Source of the DNA: Torreya grandis
Lineage: Eukaryota; Streptophyta; Pinopsida; Cupressales; Taxaceae
Direction: 5' to 3'
Assembly: GCA_037957365.1 (NCBI GenBank)
Contig: JARHVA010001472.1
Location: 3,181,501 to 3,245,500, forward strand
DNA length: 64,000 nt
Shown here: positions 33,186 through 46,425 of the stretch, piece after piece
Numbering within the stretch: the first letter of the stretch is position 1
Layout: each line of letters starts with the position of its first letter
Made by a program: the position numbers and the translations under genes
The notes under the pieces: model-generated
Databases searched by the model: none
Told to the model about the DNA's origin: nothing
What the model saw: the letters and a program-made list of their open reading frames with translations, nothing else

Positions 33186-34436
33186 AAAAACTGGTCTATT
33201 TGTAGACATGATTTTTTTAAAATTTCAAAAATATGAACTTCTGTAGATAATTTGAGATATCTACACTCCAAATTTGAAGATGGTGTAAGAACATAAAATG
33301 TATTAGTTTGAGTCTAGTTTCTAAAAAACTAATTTGTTTTAAAAATTGTTATGTATAACTAGGTCAAAAATCTAAAATTTGAAGAGGAATTCCTATTTTT
33401 AAATAAAATAAAGTAGATAGATAGCTTTACGGTGCACTATTGTTTAGCAACATTTAATATTCTTTGAAACCCTTGAGGAAAAATTTAGATAATATACTCT
33501 AGTTTGTGACCTATATTTTTTGTATTTTTTCAATGAATAATTTTTTTTATGAATTTTTCAAGTAAATAGATCCATAAAACTGACAAAAACATGGATAGTC
33601 ATCTGTATGACATGCCTAACTACCTTAAAAAAATGAAAATCAATTTTTTTTGAATGTGTGTAAAATTAGGCCTAGTTTGTGACCATATAAATTTTTTTAC
33701 ACTTGGATCAATGAAAAATAAATTACATGAACATGTATAGGCATGTATATTTATGACATGTAGTGGCATAAAAAATGTATAGTTAGAAATTAACATAGTT
33801 TGAAACCTTAAATTAGTGAAAAAGCTATAAAAATTATATTTTTAGAAAGAAAAGAGCATGCTCATCATGATGGAATTAAGTTTTTTAATTTAACATTTAA
33901 ATTCATAGCGTATTTGGCAATCAAATTTGAATTTTACTATTTTTTATAAGAACTCTCACACTCGACTATAGATTGATAGGTCTAAGCCTTTGGTTTGAGA
34001 ATCCAAGACATTCTTGAGCCAAAGGTACAGTTTTTAAATTCAAATTCAAATAGTACAATTGCATTAATAACATGATCATGATATTAACATGATCACATTA
34101 TTAACCACATTAGTAATGGGATCACAATATTAACATGATTGCATTATTAACTGCATTAGTAACGTGCGATTATGTTAATAATAATAATGTTATATGTTCA
34201 TAACACTCAAAAAACCAAAATTTCTCTTTGCCTCAAATTTTATATATGATCTTATATGTTTTTGAGCTCTCTAATAGTGGTTTTATTTCATGTGATATGA
34301 GAAAGGTCCCTAAACTTGGATAGTGAATTAAGGTGTCATGATATCACATTAGACTTAAAAAAATTTATGGCCATTTTAATATGTTGACTTGACTACTTAT
34401 AATTACTTGGTTTTAAAGTGTAACTCATTATATATT
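33186..34436. other. Left arm of the inverted-repeat element
   Basis: Non-coding AT-rich DNA. 34055-34190 has repeated 'aacatgatca', 'gatcacattattaac' and 'gattgcattattaac' phrases resembling 54030-54190 at the other end and 46430-46680. No frame over 60 codons. Confidence 0.55.
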
Positions 34437-36074
34437 TTATGATATAATTATTTTATCATGAGATGTCATAAAATGCATTTTTTAAACCTATGGTCAAAAT
34501 TTAGCCCTTGGAGTACCAATCTAACTATGGATCTGAAGTAAATTAGGGCTATTTTGAGCCCCTTCAACCTAATTGCATGAATATAAAATGTGATTTGGGG
34601 GTTGATCAACTCCAATTTCATTAGCTCGATTGAAGAAAAGAAACATTATTTATTTATATGTAATTTTATACATGTATAGAATGTGGTTTGGAGCTCAATA
34701 AACTTGAAGTTATTAGCTAATGAACGCAAATGTCAATTAGTTCAATTATGAGGTAATTAGTGTCAAAATGAGCCACATGAACGTATTTTAAATTGTATAT
34801 TCAATGTGATTTGGAGTGAAATTAACCCTAATGTCATGTCATATATAATTAACTAAAGATTTGATTCATTTAATCTAAGAGGCATTTGAGGTCAATTTGA
34901 ACCCCTTCAAGAGCAAGATATGATTTAGGGAAAAATTAAGTTTGATTTTATCATGAATTGATCCAATAAGTCAAATTGTGTAATTAGGGGCATGATTTGG
35001 GCAAAATTTAGTCGTAAACTAAATTTACAGATGAATAGATTGTATAATATATATGCAATATGTATGGCTTAACCGACCCTACTTTTATCAAAAATGCAAA
35101 ATTAAGGTAATTGTCACAAATAGGTCAATAAGCAACTCAAATTTTCTTTAATTACTTTAATGATTGGACCCTATATCTGATATCTTAAACCCTAAACCCT
35201 ATACCATTTAACTTAAACCCTAAACCATATACCATTTACCTTAAACCCTAAACCTTTTAAATTGTAGACCATAAAACCTAAACTAATAAATTTAGCCCTA
35301 ATTAACATCTTTTATATATGGTAAGAGTTAGGCTCATAGGGATGAACTTGGTCAAAATTACAACACTCATTACCATAATTGACTTAATTGGCTCAACCTA
35401 TGATGATGTGGGGGCTAATTAAGCCCAAAATCACATTCTTTACTCACATATCTAGGTTCAAGGAGCTCAAACTTACCCTAATCACCATCATAATTATACC
35501 TTATATACCCTAAAACCTATACCCTAAGCCCTAATCCTTAAATTTCCTAATCCTAAAACTCTAAACCATAAATATAAACTCTTTAAACCCTGAACCAATC
35601 ATTTTAGCCTAAAGTAACATCATTTAGACTAAGAATTAAGCTCACATGGCTCAGTTTGGCCTAAATCACATGACTGATTACCCAATTTGACTAATTCACT
35701 CAATCTGTATGATGACATGAGGTATAATGACAACCCAAAAACACATTCTATAGTCACAAATGGGTCTAGGTGATTCAAATTATCCTTAATTATCTTTATG
35801 ATAGACCTTGTGTACCCTAAACCATATATACATTAAAACCTAAGCCCTAAACAATAAACCCTAAACACTATACCCTAAATTATAAACCATAATCTTTCCC
35901 TATTTACCAATCTATTTAGTCCCAATAACATCCTTTTTAGTAAAAAATAGGTTCACATGGCATAGAATGGTTAGACATTATATAAACCCTTAAACCTAAA
36001 CCCTATAATCTCTAAAACATACATTGTAATCCCTATGCCTTAATGCCCACTACATACTACAAACATACATGCCT
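34437..36074. repeat. 1.64-kb tandem duplication, unit 1
   Basis: 'atcatgagatgtcataaaa' occurs at 34455 and 36093, a step of 1638 bp, with the following DNA collinear. The second half of the unit (35185-36060) is dense in 'aaaccctaaaccct', degenerate plant telomere-type (CCCTAAA) sequence mixed with ordinary phrases. Non-coding. Confidence 0.88.
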
Positions 36075-36798
36075 TATGATATAACTAACTTTATCATGAG
36101 ATGTCATAAAATGCATTTTTTAAACCTATGGCCAAAACTTAGCCTTTGGAGTACCAATCTAGTTGTGCATATGAAGTAAATTGGGGCTATTTCTAGCCCC
36201 TTCAACCTAATTACATGACCATAGAATGTGATTTGGGGGTTGATAACGTCTAATTTCATTAGCTCAATTAAAACAAAGAAACATTATTTACTTATATGCA
36301 AGTTATACGTATATAGAATGTGGTTTTGAGCTCAATAAACTTGAAGTCATCAACTAATGAATGCAAATGTTGATCTTGGAAATTATGGAAGTAATTAGGG
36401 TCAAAATGATCCACATGAAACTATTTTAAATTGTATATGATGTGATTTGAAGTGAAATTAACCCTAATGTCATGTCATATATAGTTAACCAAAGAGTTGA
36501 TTCATTTAATCGAGGAGGTATTTAATGTTAATTTAAACCCCTTCAAGAGCAAGATATGATTTGGGGCAAAATTAAAAGTTAGGTTCTATCATGAATTGAT
36601 CCAATTAATTAATTTGTGCAATTAGGGGCATGATTTAGGTAAAATTAAGCCCCTAAACCAAATTTATGGCTCAATCAATTATATAATGTATGTAACATGT
36701 ATGGCTTAATTGACCCTACTTTTATTAAAATGGAAAACATGAAGGTAATTATCATAAATATGTGAACAAACAGCTCAAATGTTCTTCAATTACCTTAG
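36075..36798. repeat. 1.64-kb tandem duplication, unit 2, left part
   Basis: Matches 34437-35150 and is interrupted at about 36799 by the LTR element; it resumes at 45651. Confidence 0.85.
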
Positions 36799-39540
36799 TA
36801 GTATTGACATTGATGTCATTAATGTCAAGGTGTATTGTCATTGATGTCTAAATGCATCTAGTAAAGATGCATGGTGAATTGTCTTTGAGGTATGCATGAG
36901 TGAAGGTTGATGTCGAAGTAAGCAAGGATAGTTGAGGTATTATCATGAAGATGTTAAAGGTGATCAATGGTCAAGGTTTTTGCTTAGTGTTTTCTTTATT
37001 ATTGGAAGTCTTGTGTCAAGTTTAATGTTACTCTAGTGAAGGATGATCAAGGTCAGTTATCAAGTTCTTAGTAAAGAAGAGTGTTGTGATGAGGTTTGTA
37101 TGAGTTAATTAATATGAGTGTTGTAGTGGAAAATTGAGTGTTATTGTGATGAGATAAGTGCTTAAGAAGCAGATGCTTGTGTGAAGTTTTAAGAGCTTAA
37201 AGAGTCTTGTCATGTCCTAGTGATGGCATTAAGAGACCTTATGTGAAGGCATGGGCTTGGTTTCATAGTGAGATGAGTGATATTAGGCATGTGATATGAT
37301 TAAAGGTGAGTGGTCTTTGATTTATGATCTTGTGTGATTTATGTGATAAGGAAGCCATCTGAAAAGAGAATTTAAAGGCAACCTAATGTCTCTTCTCTTG
37401 AGAGAGAATTTGAAGGTAACATAATGATTCTTATGTTGGTTATTGTCAAGGTTATTAAAATGGTGTGAGAGTGATATATAATGAATGTTTTTGTTTAATA
37501 ACATCATTGAGGTAAGAATTTTTTAGTACTAGTCCTTGAGTACAAGGAGTCTTGAGAAGCCTAATCATAACAAGCATAGTCATATCTTGAGCATGTGCAT
37601 GGTAAGCATGAAGAGGTATGTGCAGAGGAATGACATTATTTTAGGAGAATTTAAGGCATGTGTTCAAGGTGTATAATAATAAAAGAGTGTTTCAAGATCA
37701 GTTATCAAGTTTCAAGTGATTGAGAAACCTAGTCATCGAATTAGTTATGGCATGTAAAGTCCTAGTGAGAAGGTTTGAGCATGGTGGCTTGGTGAAATGG
37801 ATGCACAAAGGAATCAGAGGTTATATTATGTTTATTGAGCATGTATGTGAAGAATTATATCATTCATAAGAGTCTCAAGGTGAGCCTATAGGGGTAGGAC
37901 ATACATATCAAGTTTGTAACTAGACCATTTCTAAACTCTGATTGGCCTAATGAGGCATCATGATCTATTGTCAAGCCATATGAAGGATGTATGAAATTTT
38001 ATAATCATGGTAAGAGGTTTTATGGAATTTATATGAGGTGTTAAGATCTTTAAAAATGGTTATAAGGTCAGTTTCAAGCACTATTATGGTTTGCAGGTCA
38101 AGGTCTAGAGAGCAAAGAGAGAGATGGTGGCCAAATGAGGTATGAGATTTAGATTTCAAGATAAGAATGAGCATGTCAAAATTTTAAGTGGTGTGATATA
38201 ATATAATAGGTGTGTTGACCAAGTATAAGGTCAAAATTTTAAGGTTTAGGCTGGAAAAAGTGTTTTAAGGTCTCTTGAGTGCACAAGATGAAGAGTTGTC
38301 TACCCGAGAGGGGTTTTCAAGTGTTTGTTGGCACGTGAAACATCTGCATGAGGACCTTAGATATTAATGGTAGATGGTGAAGGGCCTTAGCTCAAATTTC
38401 CTAGAATTTTTTTTTGGAATGAGGGGATAATCTTTATGAACAATTTCTAATAGTGGAAGATGGTTTAAACCCTCAAAGAACCCTAATAGTGACCCAATAT
38501 GAAATAAGTTATTATAAGTGTTTATAATATATTGGTATTGATAGTTTAGTGATTTTAGGTTTCAATAAAATATTTGAGGCATATCTAGGTGTGATTGAGT
38601 CTTTAGAAGAGTGAGTGGACCCTATAGGAAAGGCCTTGCTTCTTGAAGATTTGTTGTAGTAGTCAGATTTGACCAATTTAAAGCCATTAAATGAATGGAG
38701 GACAAACGTTTGAGACTTGTAGTCTATGTATATGAAGGTTTATGTACAATTTATATACCTTAGATGTGAAAATTTGATGATCCAAGTTGGCCAGTCACTA
38801 GCAGGCCTAATAAAGAAAAATAGTGCAAAACCCAGGCAATATGAAAAGGTGGATTTTGGTGTGATTTCATAAAAGATTGATGGATCTAAGTGCATGGATA
38901 TGTTTTTTGGGAATTGTATGTCATATTAATAATTTTTATAAGGTTTTTTAGTAAGTAAAAGTAATGAAAATGTCAAATCCAAAATGTCTTGTCTGGCTAA
39001 GTGAGGTTTGTGAGAGAGAAGGTCAATAAAATGGTCAGCAAGACCAATAATTGCTATTAGAGATTATGATATTTTTATTAGAGTTTGTCTGAGAATGTTT
39101 TAGGATCACGTTCATGCATTATAAGTCCTTAATTTTATTCTTTTATGTGTTATAAGTTCAACTTTCCATAACCTTTTTTTGAGGCTAGTTGGGAATTCAG
39201 AGTGAGCATTTTGGAGAGAAGAATTTGAGCTTGTATATTAGGAGTTGAAGTATCTAATGAAGTTTGTGATGACCCTAAGGTCATGAGATTTTTGAATATG
39301 TGATTTATTTTGAAAAAATGTGTTTATTCTTTAATTTTTCAAGACAAACTTTCTGTGTGTATGAAGGCCTATTGTGAATAGTGTTTTGAGAAGGGGTTCA
39401 AGTGGTGGTTGGACCTAAAAGGTGTTGTGGAATTAAAGTGAAGTTTTCTAAGATATATGTATAATTAATATTAATTTTAATTTAGTGAATGTTTTGAAGA
39501 CTGATTTACCACCCCCATCTCAGTCATTGTGCTTCCAACA
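36799..39540 (+). repeat. 5' LTR of 8.9-kb element
   Basis: Collinear with 42914-45650, e.g. 'gtctttgaggtatgcatgag', 'ggatgatcaaggtcag' and 'gtgtatgaaggcctattgtg'. Ends CTTCCAACA at 39540. The first about 8 bases of the canonical start are absent. Minus frames at 37322-37507 and 37971-38174 are not genes. Confidence 0.88.
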
Positions 39541-39542
39541 TT

Positions 39543-39554
39543 TGGTATCAGAAT
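39543..39554 (+). other. Primer binding site, initiator Met type
   Basis: TGGTATCAGAAT follows the LTR after two bases; ten of twelve bases match the initiator-Met site. Confidence 0.8.
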
Positions 39555-39606
39555 AAGGTCCTTTGGAAGAAACTTAATAGCTAAAAAGTGATCCTAGAAG
39601 CACAAG

Positions 39607-40215
39607 ATGGATAAGAAATTAAGGAAAGAGAGTCAAGAGTTGATATCTATGGTCAAGTTTCTTGAAGAGCAGATATGTATCCTAATGAGTGACATGGCCA
39701 AAGAAGCCAAAAGGGATAAAAAGACCATCAAGGATCTCAAGAATTAGTTAGAGGTTACAAATACAAGTTTGAGATCAAAGGAATTTGAGTATCATCAGTT
39801 GAAGTCTGAGCTAGGTTAAGTGAATTTTGAGCATGAGAAACTCATAGACAAGATGAGAAAGTTTGAGAAAGGTCATGAAAAGATAGATCAATTCAAGAAT
39901 AATGCCAACATAAAAAGCAATATGAGAAGACTAATCAAACAACTTAACACCATAAGGTATTCCAATTTTTTCCATGTTCATTGTTTTAATTGTTATCAAT
40001 TTTGACATAAAATAAAGGAATGTATAAGGATGCCACCCAAGAATGATTTTTCATGGAACTATGGTAAAGGAAGCAATTGGTCAAGAAGAGATCATGAACC
40101 ACATCAATAAAATGTATGTCTAACAAGAGTAGGGTTATTTTATATAAGTGTCAATGTGTTAGTCATATTATAAGATTTGGTAAGATAAAATTGAATAAGT
40201 CTTCAAGTCATAATA
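39607..40215 (+). pseudogene. gag remnant with coiled coil and zinc knuckles
   Basis: ATG 39607 opens a Lys/Glu-rich, coiled-coil-like chain ('KESQELISMVKFLEEQI', 'KEAKRDKKTIKDLKN', 'HEKLIDKMRKFEKGHEKI'). 'CFNC....HKIKEC' at about 39977-40022 is a CX2CX4HX4C knuckle in which the Gly before His has become TGA. A second knuckle at about 40140-40190 has lost its first and last cysteines. Two further stops lie upstream (TAG near 39748, TAA near 39817). Such two-knuckle gag proteins with long coiled coils occur in some plant copia elements. The sequence breaks off at about 40228 into LTR-like DNA. Confidence 0.7.
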
Positions 40216-40228
40216 AGATGTTGGAAGC

Positions 40229-41299
40229 TCATAAGAGACAAAATTTCTATGTGTATGAAGGCCTATTGTGAGCAGTGTTTTGAGAAGGGGTTGAAGTGGT
40301 GGTTGCACCTAAAAGGTGTTATGGACTTAAAGTGAAGATGAGACTAGTAGAGGTATATTTGAGTGGCATATGTAGAGTTTATACTATATGTGTAGTATGA
40401 AAGTGTTCCAAGGAGATCAAAGGGTATTGTGTGCTACTAAAGGCCTAATTGAATTAGGTCTCCTTAAGGCCTAAAAGAGGTTTTGGTATTTTAAGTTATG
40501 GATGATCTATTGTAATGATTTATTCATGTGTGAAATGTGTTATAAGACCTATTTAAAGGGTAATCCAAGTGTGCAAGTGTGTATGACTGACTAAGAGGTG
40601 TGTGAGCTAGAGGATTGTATAAGAACAAGTCTTAATAGGCCTAATTAAAAAGAGAGAAGTTGAGAGTGCAAACAAAGGAAATAACACATTGAAGAGTTGA
40701 AGCAGGTCTTGTAAACCATAAGAGGGATGTAGAGGAACTATCATGAAGATATAACAGGGGTATTATTGATGAATACCAAGGTCATATGACCTAATCTATC
40801 TTGAAGAGACCTAGTTGAACAAAGAAGCCTAGAAGGTAATTTGAGAGGGATAAAAGAGTGAGAAGAGATAAAGAAGGTGATCATCATATGTTGTGAGAGA
40901 AACAAGTTTTTATAAAGGTGATTAAAACTTTCAAGCATCTAAGTTGGTGTTGAGTCATCTAGGGGGTTGGTGCCTCCTTGCAAGTGGGTGCGTGTTAAAG
41001 CCTAGTCAAGTGGGTGCTTGGCTAGTTGGGGTTGGTGATCCATGTGGAGTTGGTGCTTCACTAAAATTGATTTTTATCTTATAATATTATATTAAATTTT
41101 CATATATTAGTGGGTTTTCTTCCCCTTGAGTGTTTCCCACATATGTAATCTATTATCTTATTTCATGATCTTATATGGTTGCATATGCTTTGCTAGATGT
41201 TCATGTTTGTATGAATGGTTCATGTATTCTTAAGTGAACTTAAAGGAATGTTTTCAAGACACTGATTCACCCCCCATCTAAGTGATTATGCTTCCAACA
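40229..41299 (+). repeat. Extra LTR 3' portion inside the element
   Basis: 40229-40335 matches 39340-39446 of the 5' LTR. 41253-41299 matches its end ('ctgattcacc...cttccaaca'). The 0.9 kb between is different and has the form of an LTR R/U5: 'gttggtgcctccttgcaagt', 'tggtgcttcac' and 'ccccttgagtgtttcccac'. It is followed by its own primer site. It represents a longer LTR variant, from a nested element or a recombination. Confidence 0.75.
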
Positions 41300-41301
41300 T
41301 T

Positions 41302-41313
41302 TGGTATCAGATC
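41302..41313 (+). other. Second primer binding site
   Basis: TGGTATCAGATC after the extra LTR end; eleven of twelve bases match the initiator-Met site. Confidence 0.8.
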
Positions 41314-42913
41314 CTATGGATCAAGGTGAAATAATTACTAGTGTAGAATGCCAAGAGTGTTTGGTATCAACTCAGATAGAGAAGAAGAAAGATGATGTAG
41401 ACATCAAGCTAGAGGTTTCAATCATGACCAAGAGGATCCTAAAGAAAGACTATCAGCCTTATAATTTCAATTGGTTGATAAAAAGAGTGGAGATCTAAGA
41501 ATCTCCTGATTTCACATTGTTTTAGAGCTCTGCGAAGTGACATGTCTCTATTAGACTTCATAGAGGCACTCATCACTTAATAGAAGCATCATAGAAGTAT
41601 GTTATAGGGTTGTTATGTATTTTACATGGTTAATATATGGGGTATGAAGAACAACATGAAATACAAAGAAATCATGTTGAAGTGTAAGAAGACCATGGTT
41701 AAGAATCCATGGAGAGATATTAGAAGTCTAAGAGAATCATAACAAAGTTCTGAGTATGCAGAACACAATGAAATCATGAAAAACCAGTAATCATAAAAGA
41801 AGATTACAGAGTTATTCATTGGGGTATTACCATGAAGAGTTGAGTGTTATATGTTTATCAAGATGACCACAACGTCATAGTGGACCAAGGCACAAGTTGT
41901 ATAGTCTCAATTTGCACATCATGAAGAAGACAAGTTATGACAGAGGTCTATCATAATGAAGCATGTAAGTACAAACCTAGTTGATAGAATGATGCAAAGA
42001 AGATGTCATGATAAGATTTGTGCCATGGTGGATTGAGAAACATGAAGGTGATTTATTGATGTAAGAATAACATCTAAGATACCATATGGACATGACATGA
42101 GTGATATTTCCTCTAATATGGATGACTAGATTGTTCCCTTGGAACAATATCTTTGATTGCAGTCAGATTTAATAGACATGGTGGATAAACATTGATTATA
42201 GAGATGTTTTATGCTCATAAGCATTGAGTGTGATTAATCTAGGAATTTTAAGATGAACTTTGGGTCATGTATTATAGGTATATACGCAATGTATGCCCTA
42301 GTTGTGTGAGGTGAAGGCAATCAAGAAAGATAGAAGTCTAGCAGATAGTGAACTAGGTGTTTTACATACCTAATGAGCAATGAATTAATACAAGAAGGGT
42401 TTTTATGATGTATATGGATCAAATATGGCTTATGAAGATAACAGGATGATATAAGGAGTATTTATTGTGTGAAAAAATGTTGAAGGTCCAATCGAGCATG
42501 AAGGAGGTCAGAAGAGATTGTTATTCATTATGTAGTTCAAAAGGAAAGTATGGACACAGGGGGAACTTGTTAGTTCTGTGATTTAATGAATCATGGAAGA
42601 TTTGAGGTTGAAGTTAGATATATGAGGATATTAAGAACAATCAAAATTTAAGATGGTGCTATGTATGTAGTTAAGTCAAGATGTAAATGACATAAGATGC
42701 ATGGTTTCTTGAGGAGCAACTCAAGCATTCCAGTCTAAGGTGAGTATTTGGTCAACATTTCATTATGTGATTTCTTGAAGATCAGGTCCAAGGATTAGAT
42801 AGATATTTGTGGAAGAACTTTTGTCATTAATGTGAAAGGGGGAAAAAGACTAGTTTGGAGAAGAGATTGATCAAACTATAGTGTGTTTTGCCATCAATGA
42901 CAAAAAGGGATTT
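41314..42913 (+). other. Decayed interior of LTR element
   Basis: A 60-codon opening after the second primer site ('ECQECLVSTQIEKKKDDVDI', 41350 onward) may be a gag start. The rest has no recognisable pol motif. At 42552-42566 'acagggggaacttgttag' resembles a polypurine tract plus LTR start of another element. AAAAAGGGATTT at 42903-42913 precedes the real 3' LTR. Confidence 0.45.
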
Positions 42914-45650
42914 TGTTGGCATAGTGTTGTCATTGATGTCATTAATGTCAAAGTGTGCTAGCATTGATGCCTAGATGCATTTGGTGAAAATGAATGGTGA
43001 GTTGTCTTTGAGGTATACGTGAGTGAAGGATGATGTCTAGGTAAGCAAGGATAGTTAAGGTATCAACATGAGGTTTTCAAAGGTGATCAATTGTCAAGGT
43101 TATTGCTCAGTGTTATCTTTATTGTTGGAAGGCTTCTATTAGGTTTGATGTTACTCTAGTGAAGGATGATCAAGGTTAGCTATCAAGTTCTTATAAAATA
43201 AGAGTGTTATGGTGAGGTTTTTATGATTTCATTGAAGAAAGTGTTGCAGTAGATAGTTGAGTGTTATTCTGATGAGATAAGTGCTTAAGAATCAAATCCT
43301 TGTGTCAAGTATCAGTCTTGTCATGGCCTAGTAATGACATGAAGAGACTTTGTGTGAAGGCATGGGCTTGGTTTCTTGGTGAGATGAGTGTTCTAAATAA
43401 TGTGAGATTATTCATGGTGAGTGGTCTTTGATGTATGAGCTTGTGTGATTGATGTGACAAGGAATCCATGTGACAAGAGAATTTGAAGGCAACCTAATAT
43501 CTCTTATATTAAGAGAGAATTTCAAGGAAACATAATGATTATTCTATTGGTTATTGTCAAGGTTATTAAGTTGGTGTGAGAGTGTTTTATAATGAATTTT
43601 CTTATTTGATAACATCATTTAGGTAATCATGTTTGAGTACTAGTCGTTGAGTACACGGTGTCTTGAGAAGCCTAGTAATAATAAGCGAAGTCATATCATG
43701 AGCATGTGCATGGTAAGCATGAAGAGATATGTACAAAGGTATGACATTTTTTGAGGATAATTAAGGCATGTTTTCAAGTTGTATAATCATCAAAGAGTGT
43801 TTCAAGATCAGTTGTCAAGTTTCAAGTTCTTGAGAAGCCTAGTCATGGCATGTAAAGTCTAAGTGAGAAGGTTTGAGCATGGTGGCTTGGTGAAATGGAT
43901 GCATAGAGGCATAAGAGGTTGTATGAGTTTTATTGATCATGTATGTGAAACATTATATCATTCATAAGAGTCTCAAGGTGAGCCTATAGGGGTAGGACCT
44001 ACAGATCAAGTATGTAACTAGACCATTTCTAGACTCTCCCTTGCCAAATGAGACATCATGATCTATTTTCAAGGCATATGAAGGATGTATAACACTATAT
44101 AATCATGGAAATAGGTTTTATGGAATGAATATAATGTTTTGAGAGCTTGGATAGTGGTTAGAAGGTTAGTTTAAAGGACTAATATGGTTTGTAAGTCGAG
44201 GTCTAGAGAGCTTTAAGAGAGATGGTGGCCAAATGAGGTATGTGATTTAGATTTAAAAATAAGAATGAGCATGTGAAAATTTTTATTGGTGTGATATATT
44301 ATCCCAGGTGTGTTGACCAATTTTGATGTCAAATTTTGAAGCTTTAGGCTTGAAAAAGTGTTTTAAGGTCTCTCAAGTGCATAGGATGAAGAGTTATCTA
44401 CTCGAGAAGGTTTTTCAAGTGTTCGTTGGCACATGCAGCATATTCATGAGGACCTAAGATATTCATGGTAGGTGGGGAAGGGTCCTATCGCAAATTTTTA
44501 GTCATTATTTTTTTTAATGAGGCACTAAGCTTTATGATTGATTGTTAATAGTGAAAGATGGTTTAAACCCTCAAAGAACCCTTATAGTGACTTGATATGA
44601 AATAAGTTGTTATAAGTGATAAAAATGGATATTTATGGCTATTTTAGTTATTTAAGGTTATATTAAACTCTCCCTAAGAATATTCAAGTGTGATTAAGTC
44701 TTGAGATGTGTGAGTGGACCCTAAAAGAAAGGTCTTATTTCTCAGAGATTTGTTGTAGCAATCAGAGTTAACCAAGTCAAAGTTGTTAAATGAATGGAGG
44801 AAAATTTTTGAGACTTTTAGTTTTTGTTTATGAAGGTTTATAGACAATTTTTATCCCTCAAATTAGAAAATTTGGTGATCCAAGTTGACCAATCACTAGC
44901 AAGCCTAATGAATAAAAATAGTACAAAACCTAGGTAGTATGAAAAGGTGACTTTTAGTGTGATTTTATGAAAGAGTGATGGATCTAAGTACATGGATATG
45001 GTTTTTGGGAAATTTATGTCTTATTAATTCTTTGTATAAGGTTTTATATTTATTAAAAGTAGTGAAAATGTTGAAGACAAAATGGCTTGTCTGGCTGAGT
45101 GAGGTCTGTGAGAGAGAAGGTCAAAAATTGTTCGGCAAGACCAATAGTTGCCATTAGAGGTTATGATATTTTTGTTAGAGGTTGTTATGAGGATGTTTTG
45201 TATCATTTTTATGCATTTTAAATCCTTGATTGTGTTTTTTTATATGTCATAATTTCAAGTTTTGATGACTGTGTTTTGAGGCTAGTTGGTAGTTCAAAGT
45301 GAGTGTTTTGCAGAGAAGAGTTTGAGCCTATATACCCTAAGTTGAAGTATATAATGAATTATTTTATAAACCTAAAGCCATATGGTTTTTGAATATGTGA
45401 TTTATTATTATGGTTATTTATAAAAATTATGTTTATGCTTTAGTTGTTCAAGACATACTTTCTGTGTGTATGAAGGCCTATTGTGAACAGTGTTTTAAGA
45501 AGGGGTTCAAGTGGTGGTTGAACCTAAAAGGCATTGTGGACTTAAAGTGAAGTTTTATAAAATATATGTACTTTTATGAATTGCTCATGACTATTAAGTT
45601 TAAATTAATTAATTTTTTGAAGACTGATTCACACCCCTCTTAGTTATTGT
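42914..45650 (+). repeat. 3' LTR of 8.9-kb element
   Basis: Begins TGTTGGCATAGTG (42914), the canonical start missing from the 5' LTR. It runs collinear to the 5' LTR and ends '...cttagttattgt', without the CTTCCAACA end, right where the tandem-duplication sequence resumes ('tgattggaccct'). Confidence 0.88.
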
Positions 45651-46425
45651 GATTGGACCCTATAACTGATATCTTAAACCCTAAACCTTGTATTATTTAA
45701 ATTTAATCCTAAAACCTAAACCATTTAACTTAAACCCTAACCCATTAGACATAAACCCCAAACCCTTTAAATTATATACCCTAAACCCTAAACTAATAAA
45801 TTTAGCCCCAATTCACATCTTTTATATATAGTAAGAATTAGGTTCACAGGGATGAACTTGGTCAAAATCACATCACTCATTAGACCATAATTGACTTTAT
45901 TGGATCAATTTTTGATGATTTGGGGGATAATTGAGATCATAAATATAGGTTAAAGGATCTCAAAATTTCCCCAATCGCCTTCATGATTGTACCTTATATA
46001 CCCTAAAACCTATAACCTAAGCCCTAATCCTTAAAGTTCCTAATCCCTAAACTCTAAACCATAAATATAAACACTTTAAACCCTGAACCAATCATTTTAT
46101 CCCAAATTAACATCATTTAGACTAATAATTATCTTTTAGATTCATCCTATGTACCCTAAACCTAGGCCCTATATCTTAAACCCTAAATTTTATACCCTAA
46201 ATTGTAAACCATGAACTTTCCCTATTTACCAATTGATTTAATCCTAATTAACATCCTTTGTAGTAAAAATTAGGTTCACATGACATAGATTGAATAAACC
46301 TTATATACACCCTCAAACCTAAACCATATATGCCCTAATCCCTAATCCATAAACTCTAAAACATAAATTTTAATCCCTAAACCCTATGCACTAATGCCTT
46401 AATCCCTAATCTATATTAAGTATAA
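45651..46425. repeat. 1.64-kb tandem duplication, unit 2, right part
   Basis: Matches 35160-36060 ('gattggaccctat', 'aaactaataaatttagccc', 'gggatgaacttggtcaaaat'), again rich in degenerate 'aaaccctaa'. Together with 36075-36798 it restores a unit of about 1.5 kb. Confidence 0.85.

Larger units (their letters stand above)
36799..45650 (+). mobile_element. LTR retroelement with 2.7-kb LTRs, copia-like
   Basis: Two LTRs of about 2740 bp (36799-39540 and 42914-45650) flank 3.37 kb. A TGGTATCAG primer site follows the first LTR and AAAAAGGGATTT precedes the second. A gag remnant with CX2CX4HX4C-type zinc knuckles lies inside; no RT or integrase was found, so copia affinity rests on gag form and primer site. 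Intact LTRs begin TGTTGGCA and end CTTCCAACA. Here the outermost 8-9 bases are missing on both outer sides and no target duplication is visible. It interrupts unit 2 of the tandem duplication cleanly. Confidence 0.85.

Noticed and set aside
35185..36060. True interstitial telomere array
   Set aside because: CCCTAAA units are degenerate and interspersed with other phrases; there is no run of several perfect units.
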